From NCBI RefSeq assembly GCF_900142415.1, contig NZ_FRAU01000002.1, forward strand, positions 186,001 through 250,000: 64,000 nucleotides of DNA. The letters run 5' to 3'. This document shows positions 33,454 to 40,982 of the stretch, piece by piece. Made by a program: the position numbers and the translations under genes. Each line of letters starts with the position of its first letter. The first letter of the stretch is position 1. Source of the DNA: Rhodothermus profundi. Lineage in GTDB: Bacteria; Bacteroidota; Rhodothermia; Rhodothermales; Rhodothermaceae. The notes below the pieces were generated by a model, which saw only the letters and a list, made by a program, of their open reading frames with translations, had not been told where the DNA came from and ran no database searches.

Positions 33454-33774
33454 ATGGCGACGGCTACTCGGGGCGGAGCCATGTTGGTGCTTTTTCGACG
33501 CGCGCAGGATCCGATAGCAGACGACATTGAGGAGCAACTGCGGGAGCTGGTGCTGGCGCATCGCGTGGTTCGGGTAGACAAGGCCGGGCGCCTGCCAGAT
33601 GGGACCCTGCCAACGGCCTGGCCAGTGCTGGTCGAAGGTCGTAGCGCGCGTTATGAGGGGGCGAAAGCTATTCGGGCCTTTCTGGAGGAGCTGGCGCATG
33701 AGGTGCGGCTTAACCGGCAGTTTCAGGCGGACGCCTGCTATCTGGATCCTGACGACCCCTCCTGCTGTCTTTAA
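33454..33774 (+). CDS. Small protein of unknown function, possible thioredoxin-fold
   Basis: A 106-aa protein with AGGAAAA before the ATG. The pattern LVLFRRAQDPIADDIEEQLREL, then WPVLVEGRSARYEGAKAIRAFLEEL, resembles a glutaredoxin-like alpha/beta unit lacking a CxxC in the usual N-terminal place. The protein ends DACYLDPDDPSCCL, with three cysteines clustered in the last ten residues. It is divergent from SulP and shares its control region with it, suggesting a sulfur link. The family was not recognised. Confidence 0.6.
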   Translation: MATATRGGAMLVLFRRAQDPIADDIEEQLRELVLAHRVVRVDKAGRLPDGTLPTAWPVLVEGRSARYEGAKAIRAFLEELAHEVRLNRQFQADACYLDPDDPSCCL

Positions 33775-34385
33775 TCCATGCGCTGCTGCCAGACCAGGCG
33801 TACCGTAGCGGCTGGACCCTGGTGGCCGGGGCCTTCGTGCAGCACTGGCGTTGCGTTTTCCAGCAGATGGAAGCCTTCGGGCGCGAAGTGCTGGCGGAGC
33901 TCGTCGGCGGTTACCATCCAGGTCGGGTCGGGCGGGCCACCACTGGGGTAGCCTTCGATGCGCTGCTCGGGCCGGAACCACTCAGCGATCAGGTACCCTT
34001 TGGGGCGCAGTATGCGGTGGACCAGAGCGTAGAGGATCGGGCGCGCCTCAGGCGGTAGATGCAGAAAGGTGATTACCACAGCATCCCAGGTGCGGTCAGG
34101 CTGCCAGCGAGTAACGTCGGCCTGGACCGTATCGACCGTTACACCCGCCTGCGTTGCCAGCTGGCGGGTTTTTTCCAGCCCGATCTCGGCGTAGTCGAGT
34201 GCTGTTACGCAAAAGCCCTGTCGGGCCAGCCAGACGGCATTCCGTCCCTCACCGGCGCCCAGCTCGATCACTTCGGCGCCGGGGCGGAGGTAGCGGGGGA
34301 TGGTTTCCGCTATAAAAGCGTTGGGCGCGGTGCCATAGAAGAAGTCGGGGCTGGCAAATCGCTGGTTCCAGCGTTCAGGGTGCAT
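33771..34385 (-). CDS. Class I SAM-dependent methyltransferase, TehB-like
   Basis: A 204-aa protein. The SAM-binding motif is EVIELGAGEGRNAVWLARQGFCVTALDYAE (about 38-67), followed by VQADVTRW and VVITFLHLPPEARP. The opening WNQRFASPDFFYGTAPNAFI is typical of methyltransferases annotated as TehB/thiol methyltransferase-like. The substrate is unknown. It overlaps the 3' end of the upstream nucleotidyltransferase by 11 bp and the convergent small-protein gene by 4 bp. Confidence 0.82.
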   Translation of the reverse strand: MHPERWNQRFASPDFFYGTAPNAFIAETIPRYLRPGAEVIELGAGEGRNAVWLARQGFCVTALDYAEIGLEKTRQLATQAGVTVDTVQADVTRWQPDRTWDAVVITFLHLPPEARPILYALVHRILRPKGYLIAEWFRPEQRIEGYPSGGPPDPTWMVTADELRQHFAPEGFHLLENATPVLHEGPGHQGPAATVRLVWQQRMD

Positions 34386-34767
34386 CGTCGCACAGCGTGT
34401 TGAGGGGAATGCGGGACCACAGTACCCGGCCGGTCTGGAGCGCCGTCTGGGCCAGAGGTTGGCCGTTCCGAATTTCGTCGAGGGTGTAGGGAAAAAGGTC
34501 TAGGTCTACCGGAAACGTGGCAGGCAGATATGCGTCGATCCGCTTCAGGAAGGGTTGTTCGCTGGCGCGCAGCACAACGAGTAGATCCACGTCGCTGCCT
34601 ATGCCGGCTTCGCCGCGTGCCCATGAACCAAAACAGACAACGGCCAGCACCTCTTCCCGTTGTCGGAGGGTTTCGGCCAGCGTCTGCAGGGCTGCTTCAA
34701 CCTGAGGTCGGTCCAGTGAGAAGACCGTGACTGAACCGTAGGATCGCTTCTGCACAGCGGATGGCAT
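34375..34767 (-). CDS. MNT-type nucleotidyltransferase (antitoxin of a HEPN/MNT pair)
   Basis: About 130 aa with the minimal nucleotidyltransferase signature VVCFGSWARGEAGIGSDVDLLVVL (GSxARG...SDxDL) and a later VDLDLFPYT acidic residue. In HEPN/MNT modules this protein adds AMP groups to, and silences, the HEPN ribonuclease. The ATG at 34767 lies within the HEPN gene (71-bp overlap). An upstream reading to 34869 would overlap even more. Confidence 0.8.
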   Translation of the reverse strand: MPSAVQKRSYGSVTVFSLDRPQVEAALQTLAETLRQREEVLAVVCFGSWARGEAGIGSDVDLLVVLRASEQPFLKRIDAYLPATFPVDLDLFPYTLDEIRNGQPLAQTALQTGRVLWSRIPLNTLCDDAP

Positions 34768-35101
34768 GTTCGGCTTCCGGGCGGGTGAAAAATTCCGTGG
34801 GAGCCCCTTCGGCCAGTCCGTTGGGATGCCGGGTGGGAATGTAGAGCTTGTCCAGCGTTTTGGCGGCATTCAGGAGGGCTTCTTCGATAGAGAGCCCCTG
34901 GTCCTCGAGGGCCTGCAGCATGCGGGTTACGGAATGCCCCCAGGCTTGCTGTCCGCGTTGCTCAAAGACCGCCTTGAGGGCTTTTTCTGCCGCCTGCTGG
35001 GCGGCGAAGCAGGCCCATTCAAAATCTTCATCTGCAAGGGCATGGCGAGCGTGGCGCAGGTCGGCCTCGGCCTGTACCCACCAGTCACGGGCGCGTTGCA
35101 T
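34697..35101 (-). CDS. HEPN-domain protein (toxin of a HEPN/MNT pair)
   Basis: A 134-aa all-helical HEPN protein: WWVQAEADLRHARHALADEDFEWACFAAQQAAEKALKAVF, then the loop LYIPTRHPNGLAEGAPTEFFT with an Arg-His pair in the usual RX4-6H area, and EAEHAIRCAEAILRF. Such proteins are ribonuclease toxins or nucleotide-binding partners of MNT proteins. It is the upstream gene of the overlapping pair. Confidence 0.82.
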   Translation of the reverse strand: MQRARDWWVQAEADLRHARHALADEDFEWACFAAQQAAEKALKAVFEQRGQQAWGHSVTRMLQALEDQGLSIEEALLNAAKTLDKLYIPTRHPNGLAEGAPTEFFTRPEAEHAIRCAEAILRFSHGLLTGPTSG

Positions 35102-35165
35102 AAGACGGCGACATTTGCGGGCAACAGCTGATTTGGACCAGCCGTTGCCCGCAAACGTTCCGCCT

Positions 35166-35588
35166 CTATTCGACAGCGGCGCCGGCGCGGGCCAGGTCGT
35201 TGAAGCCGCCGATGTTGTAAAGCTTCCGGAAGCCCATGTCCCGGAGGATTTCGGCGGCGCGTTGACTCCGGCGGCCCGAGCGGCAGTAAAGATACACGGG
35301 CGCGTTGGGATCCAGGTTCAGCGCCTGGATGCGCTCCCGGAAGTCGGCAGCCAGTACGTTAACGTTCCGCGCGCCTTTCAGGTGACCTTGTGCGAATTCT
35401 TCGGGCGTGCGCACGTCGAGGATGACGGCCTCCGGGGTATACCGGGCCAGGAATTCCTCCGCCGATAGCCGCACAATGACGGCAGGGTTGGCCTGCTCCG
35501 TGGCCGGAGCGCTTTGCGTGGAAGCACGCTGCGGCGTGCAGGCCTGCAAGCCAGGAAGTAGCAGCAGCAACAGTAGGAGCAAACGCAT
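35166..35588 (-). CDS. Rhodanese-domain lipoprotein
   Basis: A 140-aa protein. An unusually leucine-rich signal peptide ends in lipobox LQAC, giving a lipid-anchored periplasmic protein. The rhodanese domain (about 45-135) has the catalytic loop YCRSGRRS with an active Cys. It transfers sulfane sulfur. The ATG at 35588 is chosen because it begins the signal peptide; the longer reading to 35798 has no signal and runs into the upstream gene. Codons for VRTPEEFAQGHLKGARN are identical at DNA level to those of the next gene. Confidence 0.87.
   Translation of the reverse strand: MRLLLLLLLLLPGLQACTPQRASTQSAPATEQANPAVIVRLSAEEFLARYTPEAVILDVRTPEEFAQGHLKGARNVNVLAADFRERIQALNLDPNAPVYLYCRSGRRSQRAAEILRDMGFRKLYNIGGFNDLARAGAAVE
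35364..35419. repeat. 56-bp exact repeat, copy 1 (rhodanese lipoprotein)
   Basis: This 56-nt stretch is identical, including third codon positions, to 35800-35855 in the neighbouring rhodanese gene. Flanking sequence is clearly different. Confidence 0.95.
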
Positions 35589-35607
35589 AGGGCTTCTTCG
35601 GGGATTT

Positions 35608-35964
35608 TTAGCGTTCGATTTCGGCGCCAGCCTGAACCAGGGCTTTGAGGCTGCCGATATTGTACGCCTCAAGGCCGCGTTCGCGCAGCAACCGCGTGGC
35701 GTATTCGCTGCGGTTGCCGGAGCGGCAGTAGAGATAATAGGTACGGTCTGGGCGCAGGCGTGCAATTTTTTCCGGAAAGTCCGGGGCGCTGACGTCAAGG
35801 TTCCGCGCGCCTTTCAGGTGACCTTGTGCGAATTCTTCGGGCGTGCGCACGTCGATCACCACGTCTTCCGGGCGACGTCGGTGCAGGAAGACTTCCGGTC
35901 GCAGTTGATCCGGCCGGGTATGGCCGGGCGTTGGGCGCAGTCGTTCAAACAGTCGGGTCCACAT
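35608..35964 (-). CDS. Cytoplasmic rhodanese
   Basis: A 118-aa single rhodanese domain without a signal peptide. The segment DVVIDVRTPEEFAQGHLKGARN leads to the catalytic loop YCRSGNRS. It is a paralogue of the lipoprotein rhodanese next to it (19 bp apart). The pair would handle sulfane sulfur on the two sides of the membrane. The gene stands between the haem lipoprotein and the rhodanese lipoprotein in one minus-strand run. Confidence 0.88.
   Translation of the reverse strand: MWTRLFERLRPTPGHTRPDQLRPEVFLHRRRPEDVVIDVRTPEEFAQGHLKGARNLDVSAPDFPEKIARLRPDRTYYLYCRSGNRSEYATRLLRERGLEAYNIGSLKALVQAGAEIER
35800..35855. repeat. 56-bp exact repeat, copy 2 (cytoplasmic rhodanese)
   Basis: Identical to 35364-35419; same orientation and same reading frame. 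This suggests recent gene conversion between the paralogues. Confidence 0.95.
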
Positions 35965-35980
35965 GGTTGGTTTTCAACGG

Positions 35981-36559
35981 TTAGGGGTTATGGTTGGTGC
36001 GTTGCCACAGCGTGTCCGGCACAAAGACACTGTAGAGGCCCCGCAGGTCGCCGGGCTGAAAGTTGTAAGCGCGGTCATCCGGATAGCGCTGGACGATAAA
36101 GTCCGGGCGTTTTTCACGCGGGCCGTGGCAGGCCAGGCATTGCGGGCGCACGGTAATGCGGCGCAGGTAGCGCCAGCCGGGGGTGCCGTTCCAGGTGGCC
36201 CGTACCCAGAGGCTGTCGAGCGTAGGATCCGCTTCGAAGCGCGCGAAAAGCGCGGCAGCCTGGCTGTCTGGCCGGTGGGCTGGATTCCGGTATTTCACGG
36301 CCAGCTGTTGCACGACCCATCCGTGCTGCGCTGCCAGCCGGCGCGCCTGCTGCCCGACAGGCCGACAGACGCGGTTGAACGTCGCCTCGTTGATGGTTTC
36401 CTCGGCCGTGATGGTCTGGGCCAGGCTGGCCCGCAGCGCATCCAGCGCTCGAATGGCGTCTGCTACCTGCTGCCGGATCGGTTCAGGTGGCGCCTGCGGG
36501 GGCGTGCTCATGCGGCACGCGCTCAGCAGCAGGGCGGCTATCAGGACGACCGCGCGCAT
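35981..36559 (-). CDS. Single-haem c-type lipoprotein, DUF3365/Tll0287-like
   Basis: A 192-aa protein. A lipoprotein signal (LLLSAC, Cys15) precedes a domain resembling DUF3365 (RVCRPVGQQARRLAAQHGWVVQQLAVKYRNPAHRPD). One haem c site follows, C141-LA-C144-H145. A late tyrosine-rich strand DLRGLYSVFVPD is also typical. It is likely a periplasmic redox or sensing haem protein in sulfur metabolism. The start at 36559 begins the signal peptide. Confidence 0.8.
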   Translation of the reverse strand: MRAVVLIAALLLSACRMSTPPQAPPEPIRQQVADAIRALDALRASLAQTITAEETINEATFNRVCRPVGQQARRLAAQHGWVVQQLAVKYRNPAHRPDSQAAALFARFEADPTLDSLWVRATWNGTPGWRYLRRITVRPQCLACHGPREKRPDFIVQRYPDDRAYNFQPGDLRGLYSVFVPDTLWQRTNHNP

Positions 36560-36579
36560 GATGCTATCCTCGGGTTGGA

Positions 36580-36912
36580 TCAGGATGCAGTTGGCTCCGG
36601 TACATGCCGGTGAAGCCACTGGCGCACTGCCGGTTCTGGCAGGGCGCCGACGAACTCATCGACCACCTGGCCGTTGCGAAACAGTTTCACGGTCGGAATA
36701 CCCCGCACCTGGTAATGCAGGGCCAGTTCGGGGTGCTGGTCGGTGTTGATTTTGACCAACCGCCAGGCCCCCTTGCTTTCACGAGCCAGTTTTTCTAGCA
36801 CAGGCCCCAGGATGCGGCAGGGGCCGCACCAGGGCGCCCAGAAGTCAACCACTACAGGCTTTTCGTGGCTCTTTTCAATCACCTCTTTGTGAAAGAATTC
36901 CGGAAGCGTCAT
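36580..36912 (-). CDS. Thioredoxin
   Basis: A 110-aa protein with the classic active site FWAPWCGPCRILGP (C29, C32), the cis-proline GIPTVKLF, and no signal peptide. Within the sulfur operon it would reduce persulfides formed on rhodaneses or on the CstB-like protein. It is separated from tauE by 30 bp. Confidence 0.95.
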   Translation of the reverse strand: MTLPEFFHKEVIEKSHEKPVVVDFWAPWCGPCRILGPVLEKLARESKGAWRLVKINTDQHPELALHYQVRGIPTVKLFRNGQVVDEFVGALPEPAVRQWLHRHVPEPTAS

Positions 36913-36942
36913 GGCTGTTTTTTCTGGTTGGATTAATGCATG

Positions 36943-37740
36943 TTAACCCGTCAGCACGCTCAGATTCTGATAGAGAATCCAGAGTCCCATCAGAATAAGA
37001 AAAATGGCAAAGCCGCGTTGCAGGCGTTGCTGGGGGATGCGCGCGCCAATCCAGTTGCCGACGAATGACCCGGCAATACCGACGGCCGCGAAGAGACCCA
37101 CCAGTTTCCAGTTGACGGCCAGCCCCATTGAGGCCAGAACGTCCAGATACTTCAGGTAGCCGGCCACGCTTTTGAGCGCAATGATCACTAGGCTGGTGCC
37201 GACAGCCCGGCGCATGTCGAGCCCGCCCAGGAGCACCAGGGCCGGCACAATCAGGAAGCCGCCGCCGACCCCGACCAGGCCGGTCAGCACGCCCACACTG
37301 ATGCCTTCGAGCATGATTTTCCAGGCAGCATGTGGAGGAGCCGCTACCACACTGCTGGCCGCAGGCGTCAGCGGCGAAGCACCTGGGCGGCGCCCCCGGT
37401 ACATGAGGATAGCCGCCAGCAACATTACGCCTGCGAACAGGACAAGCTGCACCGGGCCAGAGACAAAGCGCGACAGCCAGGCCCCTCCGTAGGTCCCGAT
37501 AATACCGGGAATGCCAAAAAACAGGACGCTTCGCCAGTCGATGGCTTGCTGGCGGGCATACGGGAGGGCACCGGCGGCTGCGATAGCCGCCACAATGCCC
37601 AGGCTTTCTGCAATGGCCACCTTGTCAGGTTCTCCCACCAGGTACACCAGCACCGGGACGGTTAGAATGCTCCCGCCGGAGCCGAGCAGGCCCAGCGACA
37701 GCCCGATAAGCACCGCTCCGCTTAGCGCAATCCACCACAT
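36943..37740 (-). CDS. TauE/SafE-family sulfite (anion) exporter
   Basis: A 265-aa membrane protein with about eight hydrophobic segments. Two family repeats are visible: GLSLGLLGSGGSILTVPVLVYLVG near the start and SVGVLTGLVGVGGGFLIVPALVLLGGL in the middle. Members export sulfite, sulfoacetate or related anions. In cst-like operons a TauE protein is thought to remove sulfite made by persulfide oxidation. Confidence 0.9.
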   Translation of the reverse strand: MWWIALSGAVLIGLSLGLLGSGGSILTVPVLVYLVGEPDKVAIAESLGIVAAIAAAGALPYARQQAIDWRSVLFFGIPGIIGTYGGAWLSRFVSGPVQLVLFAGVMLLAAILMYRGRRPGASPLTPAASSVVAAPPHAAWKIMLEGISVGVLTGLVGVGGGFLIVPALVLLGGLDMRRAVGTSLVIIALKSVAGYLKYLDVLASMGLAVNWKLVGLFAAVGIAGSFVGNWIGARIPQQRLQRGFAIFLILMGLWILYQNLSVLTG

Positions 37741-37786
37741 AGGTCGTTTTGCTAAGGATTGATGAAGTAGCGATAGCCTATAAGCC

Positions 37787-37815
37787 GCGGGGCCGCTCCT
37801 TTGGAGCGGCCCCGC
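37787..37815 (-). terminator. Strong GC hairpin between the CstB-like gene and tauE
   Basis: A 13-bp perfect stem with a TTT loop directly follows the CstB-like stop codon. There is no T-run after it, so it may attenuate transcription or protect the mRNA 3' end rather than stop it fully. Confidence 0.5.
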
Positions 37816-37821
37816 CAGGCA

Positions 37822-39276
37822 TCAGGCCGTAACAGCGGCCCCTTCTTCGACGGGGCCCAGACGTCGATAGTTGGCAAAGTCGTCAATGACGTACTGAACC
37901 TCGTAGCCCTGGGCGGCCAGGAAGGAAGCCGCCGCTGCGCTCCGCGCGCCAGAGACGCAGTGCACCAGCAGGGTCCGGTCCCGTGGAATTCGGTCCAGGT
38001 ATTCTGGCAGTCGGGTATACGAGGCGTTGATGGCGCCCGGAATGTGGCCGGCTTCGTATTCGGACGCGTAGCGTACGTCTATGATGGCCACGTTGGGCTG
38101 CGTGCGCATCTGCGCTACCTCCTCGAAGGAAATGATCGGAATCGAAGCCCGGGCACCGCCCTCGTTGAAGTAGCGGGTAAGCGTCTCCGGAGTTACGAAC
38201 GCTTCGATGCGGTCATAGCCGATGCGGACCAGGTCCCGCACCGCCTGCTCGACATCCTCTTCGTCGATGATCAGCACCAGCGGAGTCTGATCGTCTGCGA
38301 CCAGCGAGCCAACAACGGTGTTAAAGCTCTTATTAAAGGGCGCGTAGAGGGCGCCGGGCAAATGAGCCCGCATGAAGGCTTCGCGGTCCAGGCGCGTGTC
38401 AATGAAGGTCACCTCGCCGGCCTGCACCAGCCGCTCCAGTTCAGCGACCGAGAGCTGCTGGGGAGCAGGGAGACGCCCCAGCAGAGGAACGCCGTCGCGG
38501 TTGTACACTTTCATGCGGGCGTAGTAGAGCGGGGGTTCCGGCTGGCCGCTCAGGATGGATTGGACGAACGCCTCTTCGCCCTCGCGGGCCGGGGCCAGGG
38601 AAGCGTTGAATCGCTTTTCGTAACCAACGGTCGATTCCGGAACCGCCCCCAGCGCCTTGCCACAGGAGGATCCGGCTCCATGGCCGGGCCAGACCTGCAG
38701 ATAGTCCGGCAACTCCAGGAAGCGCAGCGCCGATCGGTACAGCCGACGCGCGGACGGATCCTTCATGCCCGCAATTTTAGCCGCCGATTCGAGCAGGTCC
38801 GGTCGCCCCAGATCCCCTACAAACACAAAATCACCCGTGACCATACCCATGGGGTCTGTGGCGCCGCCGCCTCTGTCGGTCACCAGATAGCACATGTGCT
38901 CGGGCGTATGGCCGGGCGTGTGGACGGCCTTGAATTCAATGTTGCCGATTGTGAAGGTGTCGCCGTCGCGCAGGAAGGTGACGTCGTAGTTGCCCTGTTT
39001 GGCCCAGTTTGAGGCCCAGCCGTCCGCTTCGCCTTCGGCCGAGAGGTAGAGCTTCACGCCCAGCCGTTCGGCAAACTCCCGGGCACCCGACAGAAAATCG
39101 GCGTGGATGTGGGTTTCGGCTACTGCCACGATGCGCAACCCTTCTTCTTCGGCTAGCCGCAGGTACTGGTCGATGTCGCGTTCCGGATCGATGACAATGG
39201 CTTCTTTGGTTTGCTGACAGCCTATCAGGTAGGCGTACTGCGCCAGCTTGGGGTCGAAAATCTGTCGGAAAAGCAT
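37822..39276 (-). CDS. CstB-like persulfide dioxygenase-rhodanese fusion
   Basis: A 484-aa protein. An N-terminal metallo-beta-lactamase domain (1-250) carries ETHIHADFLSG (H56, H58, D60), AVHTPGHTPEH (H119, H123) and VTGDFVFVGDLGRPD, the persulfide-dioxygenase (ETHE1-like) iron site. A first rhodanese-like domain (about 265-355) has no catalytic Cys (its loop reads LVLIIDEEDVE). The second (about 375-470) has an active loop HCVSGARS with C440. This MBL, inactive rhodanese, active rhodanese order is that of staphylococcal CstB, which converts persulfides to thiosulfate or sulfite. Motif copy B lies 23 bp upstream of the start. Confidence 0.9.
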   Translation of the reverse strand: MLFRQIFDPKLAQYAYLIGCQQTKEAIVIDPERDIDQYLRLAEEEGLRIVAVAETHIHADFLSGAREFAERLGVKLYLSAEGEADGWASNWAKQGNYDVTFLRDGDTFTIGNIEFKAVHTPGHTPEHMCYLVTDRGGGATDPMGMVTGDFVFVGDLGRPDLLESAAKIAGMKDPSARRLYRSALRFLELPDYLQVWPGHGAGSSCGKALGAVPESTVGYEKRFNASLAPAREGEEAFVQSILSGQPEPPLYYARMKVYNRDGVPLLGRLPAPQQLSVAELERLVQAGEVTFIDTRLDREAFMRAHLPGALYAPFNKSFNTVVGSLVADDQTPLVLIIDEEDVEQAVRDLVRIGYDRIEAFVTPETLTRYFNEGGARASIPIISFEEVAQMRTQPNVAIIDVRYASEYEAGHIPGAINASYTRLPEYLDRIPRDRTLLVHCVSGARSAAAASFLAAQGYEVQYVIDDFANYRRLGPVEEGAAVTA

Positions 39277-39298
39277 AGGACGTTGCAGGTTTGGTTTT

Positions 39299-39312
39299 AC
39301 ATGTTATAACAA
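39299..39312 (-). promoter_or_regulatory. Sulfur-regulon motif copy B
   Basis: ACATGTTATAACAA (plus strand) contains the perfect 10-bp palindrome TGTTATAACA (39302-39311). It lies just upstream of the CstB-like gene, in the gap after the YeeE gene, and differs by one base from the SulP copy and two from the SoeBC copy. Confidence 0.55.
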
Positions 39313-39368
39313 GATGGTATACAGACTTACTGAGAATATCCAGGGTTTTCGTGGATTGAGGCAAGGCG

Positions 39369-39896
39369 TCAGTGTGGCAGGCGAGGGCGCAGGGCAGCGT
39401 AGGCCCAGGTGCCCAGCATGGCGCTGAGCAGTCCTACGATCATGACCGTGAGGCCGCTGCCCAGTAGGGCGAACATAGGTCCCGGGCAGGCGCCCAGCAG
39501 CGCCCATCCCAGGCCGAAGATGGTGCCACCCAGCCAGTAGCGAATGCCTTTGTGGCCCCACTCTTTGGGTTGAATCTCAATAGGCTCTCCGTGGATGGTT
39601 TTCAGGTGCAGCCGTTTGATCAGTTGCACCGACAGGCCGGCAACCAGGACGGCGGAGCCAATGATACCATACATGTGGAAGCTCTGGAAGCGAAACATCT
39701 CCTGGATGCGAAACCAGGAGGCCACTTCACTTTTGATCAGCACGATGCCAAAGAAGATGCCTACCAGCAGGTAAGCCAGCAGGCTGCCGGGGCGGTTGCC
39801 GGTTTCGAGCGCCTGTGCTTCGTAATCCGGCGCGACCTGTTCGACGTCGATGCAGGCCTCCGGCGTGCGTTCACGTATCAGTTCCGCTTCAGCCAT
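39369..39896 (-). CDS. YeeE/YedE-family sulfur-compound transporter, half 2 (PmpB-like)
   Basis: A 175-aa membrane protein with a soluble N-terminal 35 residues and about four hydrophobic segments. The family motif is GWALLGACPGPMFALLGSG, whose Cys would relay thiosulfate or sulfane sulfur. In split members the two halves are separate genes, as here; the partner precedes it by 21 bp. Confidence 0.83.
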   Translation of the reverse strand: MAEAELIRERTPEACIDVEQVAPDYEAQALETGNRPGSLLAYLLVGIFFGIVLIKSEVASWFRIQEMFRFQSFHMYGIIGSAVLVAGLSVQLIKRLHLKTIHGEPIEIQPKEWGHKGIRYWLGGTIFGLGWALLGACPGPMFALLGSGLTVMIVGLLSAMLGTWAYAALRPRLPH

Positions 39897-39917
39897 GGCG
39901 TGTTTCGGGGTTTGGGG

Positions 39918-40481
39918 TTAAAGCAACAGGGGGAGGATCAGGTAGGTAGCGATCAGGCCGCCGATAAAAAAGCCGATGACGGCTACGAGGGAGGGTAGTT
40001 GCAGGTCGGCAAGCCCCATGATCGCATGTCCCGACGTGCAGCCGCCGGCGTATCGGGCGCCAAAGCCGATCAGAAAGCCACCGAGCACCACCATGACCAG
40101 CCCGGGCAGGGTGGTCAGCCCCTTCCAGCTAAAGAATTCCGTGGGCACCAGACCCCGGAAGTCTGAAATGCCGAGCGCGGCCAGGTCGGCTCGGGTGGCC
40201 TCGGAAATATGCACGTAGGGATCAGGGGAGGCCAGCAAGGTGGACGCAATCCAGCCGCCGAGCAGGATGCCCAGCGCAAAGGTCAGGTTCCACAGGCCCC
40301 GTCGTTTCCAGTCGTAGCGCAGAAACTCCAGGCGGGTTGGCAGGATGGCAGCGCACAGGTGGCGCAGGTTGGCCGATACGCCGAACGACTTACCACCGAT
40401 CAACAGCAGCAGTGGAACGATCAGGCCTATCAGCGGTCCCGCCACGTACCAGGGCCATGGTTGTGAGAGCCATTCCAGCAT
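39918..40481 (-). CDS. YeeE/YedE-family sulfur-compound transporter, half 1 (PmpA-like)
   Basis: A 187-aa membrane protein. The family motif is [27 protein letters not shown], with the conserved Cys in GGCTSGH. An amphipathic segment around [15 protein letters not shown] precedes it. It is the first gene of the sulfur operon, divergent from the ArsR gene across 186 bp. It is probably a thiosulfate or sulfur-species importer, like PmpAB/TsuA. Confidence 0.85.
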   Translation of the reverse strand: MLEWLSQPWPWYVAGPLIGLIVPLLLLIGGKSFGVSANLRHLCAAILPTRLEFLRYDWKRRGLWNLTFALGILLGGWIASTLLASPDPYVHISEATRADLAALGISDFRGLVPTEFFSWKGLTTLPGLVMVVLGGFLIGFGARYAGGCTSGHAIMGLADLQLPSLVAVIGFFIGGLIATYLILPLLL

Positions 40482-40515
40482 AGTCGTTGTGGGTTGATGA
40501 ACGATTCGGCCGAGT

Positions 40516-40540
40516 AAACAACTTTTTAGTTATGTTGTTT
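40516..40540. promoter_or_regulatory. Inverted repeat between the YeeE-type transporter gene and arsR
   Basis: AAACAAC (40516-40522) and GTTGTTT (40534-40540) form an inverted repeat with an 11-nt AT-rich spacer. It is the most symmetric element in the divergent control region 40482-40667 and a good candidate operator for the neighbouring ArsR-type protein. Confidence 0.45.
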
Positions 40541-40667
40541 CCAGGTAAGACTCCTTTTCACAGTCAAAGTAATGTGGATGGTTGCGTGAAAAGGAATATG
40601 GGTTGCTTCGGAACCAATATAACCAAAGAGTGATTTATGAGGCAAGTTTTACGGGAGGTGTTGTCCG

Positions 40668-40982
40668 ATGGAGACCTTGATTCCGCGTTCAAAGCTGCGC
40701 GAGGTTGCCCGGCGATTTCGGTTGCTGGGCGATCCGGTACGTCTGGAAATTCTGAACCTGCTCCACGTGCACGGAGAGCTGACTGTGCAGGAGCTGGTAG
40801 CAGCCACCGGGCAGAGCCAGGCCAATATCAGCAAACATTTGAAGCTGCTGCGGGAAGCCGGTCTGGTTACCCGGCGGCAGGATGGACTCTATGCCTATTA
40901 TCGGATCAACGATCCGATGCTGGCCGCGCTGTGCGTACTGGTGTGCAGTCAGGTGCAGGCCGTTGTGGAGACCACAGATTAA
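40668..40982 (+). CDS. ArsR/SmtB-family regulator
   Basis: A 104-aa winged-helix protein: LREVARRFRLLGDPVRLEILNLL, recognition helix QSQANISKHLKLLREAGLV, and wing RRQDGLYAYYRI. A C-terminal helix carries two cysteines (AALCVLVCSQ). The family includes sulfide/persulfide sensors (SqrR, BigR) that use a cysteine pair, but their second Cys lies in an N-terminal helix, so the spacing here is different. Position opposite the sulfur operon suggests it represses that operon. GGGAGGTG lies 7 nt before the start. Confidence 0.88.
   Translation: METLIPRSKLREVARRFRLLGDPVRLEILNLLHVHGELTVQELVAATGQSQANISKHLKLLREAGLVTRRQDGLYAYYRINDPMLAALCVLVCSQVQAVVETTD

Noticed and set aside
37787-37815. Calling the strong hairpin after the CstB-like gene a full rho-independent terminator
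   Set aside because: There is no T-run after the stem, and the following genes (tauE onward) have no obvious promoter of their own, so read-through is likely.
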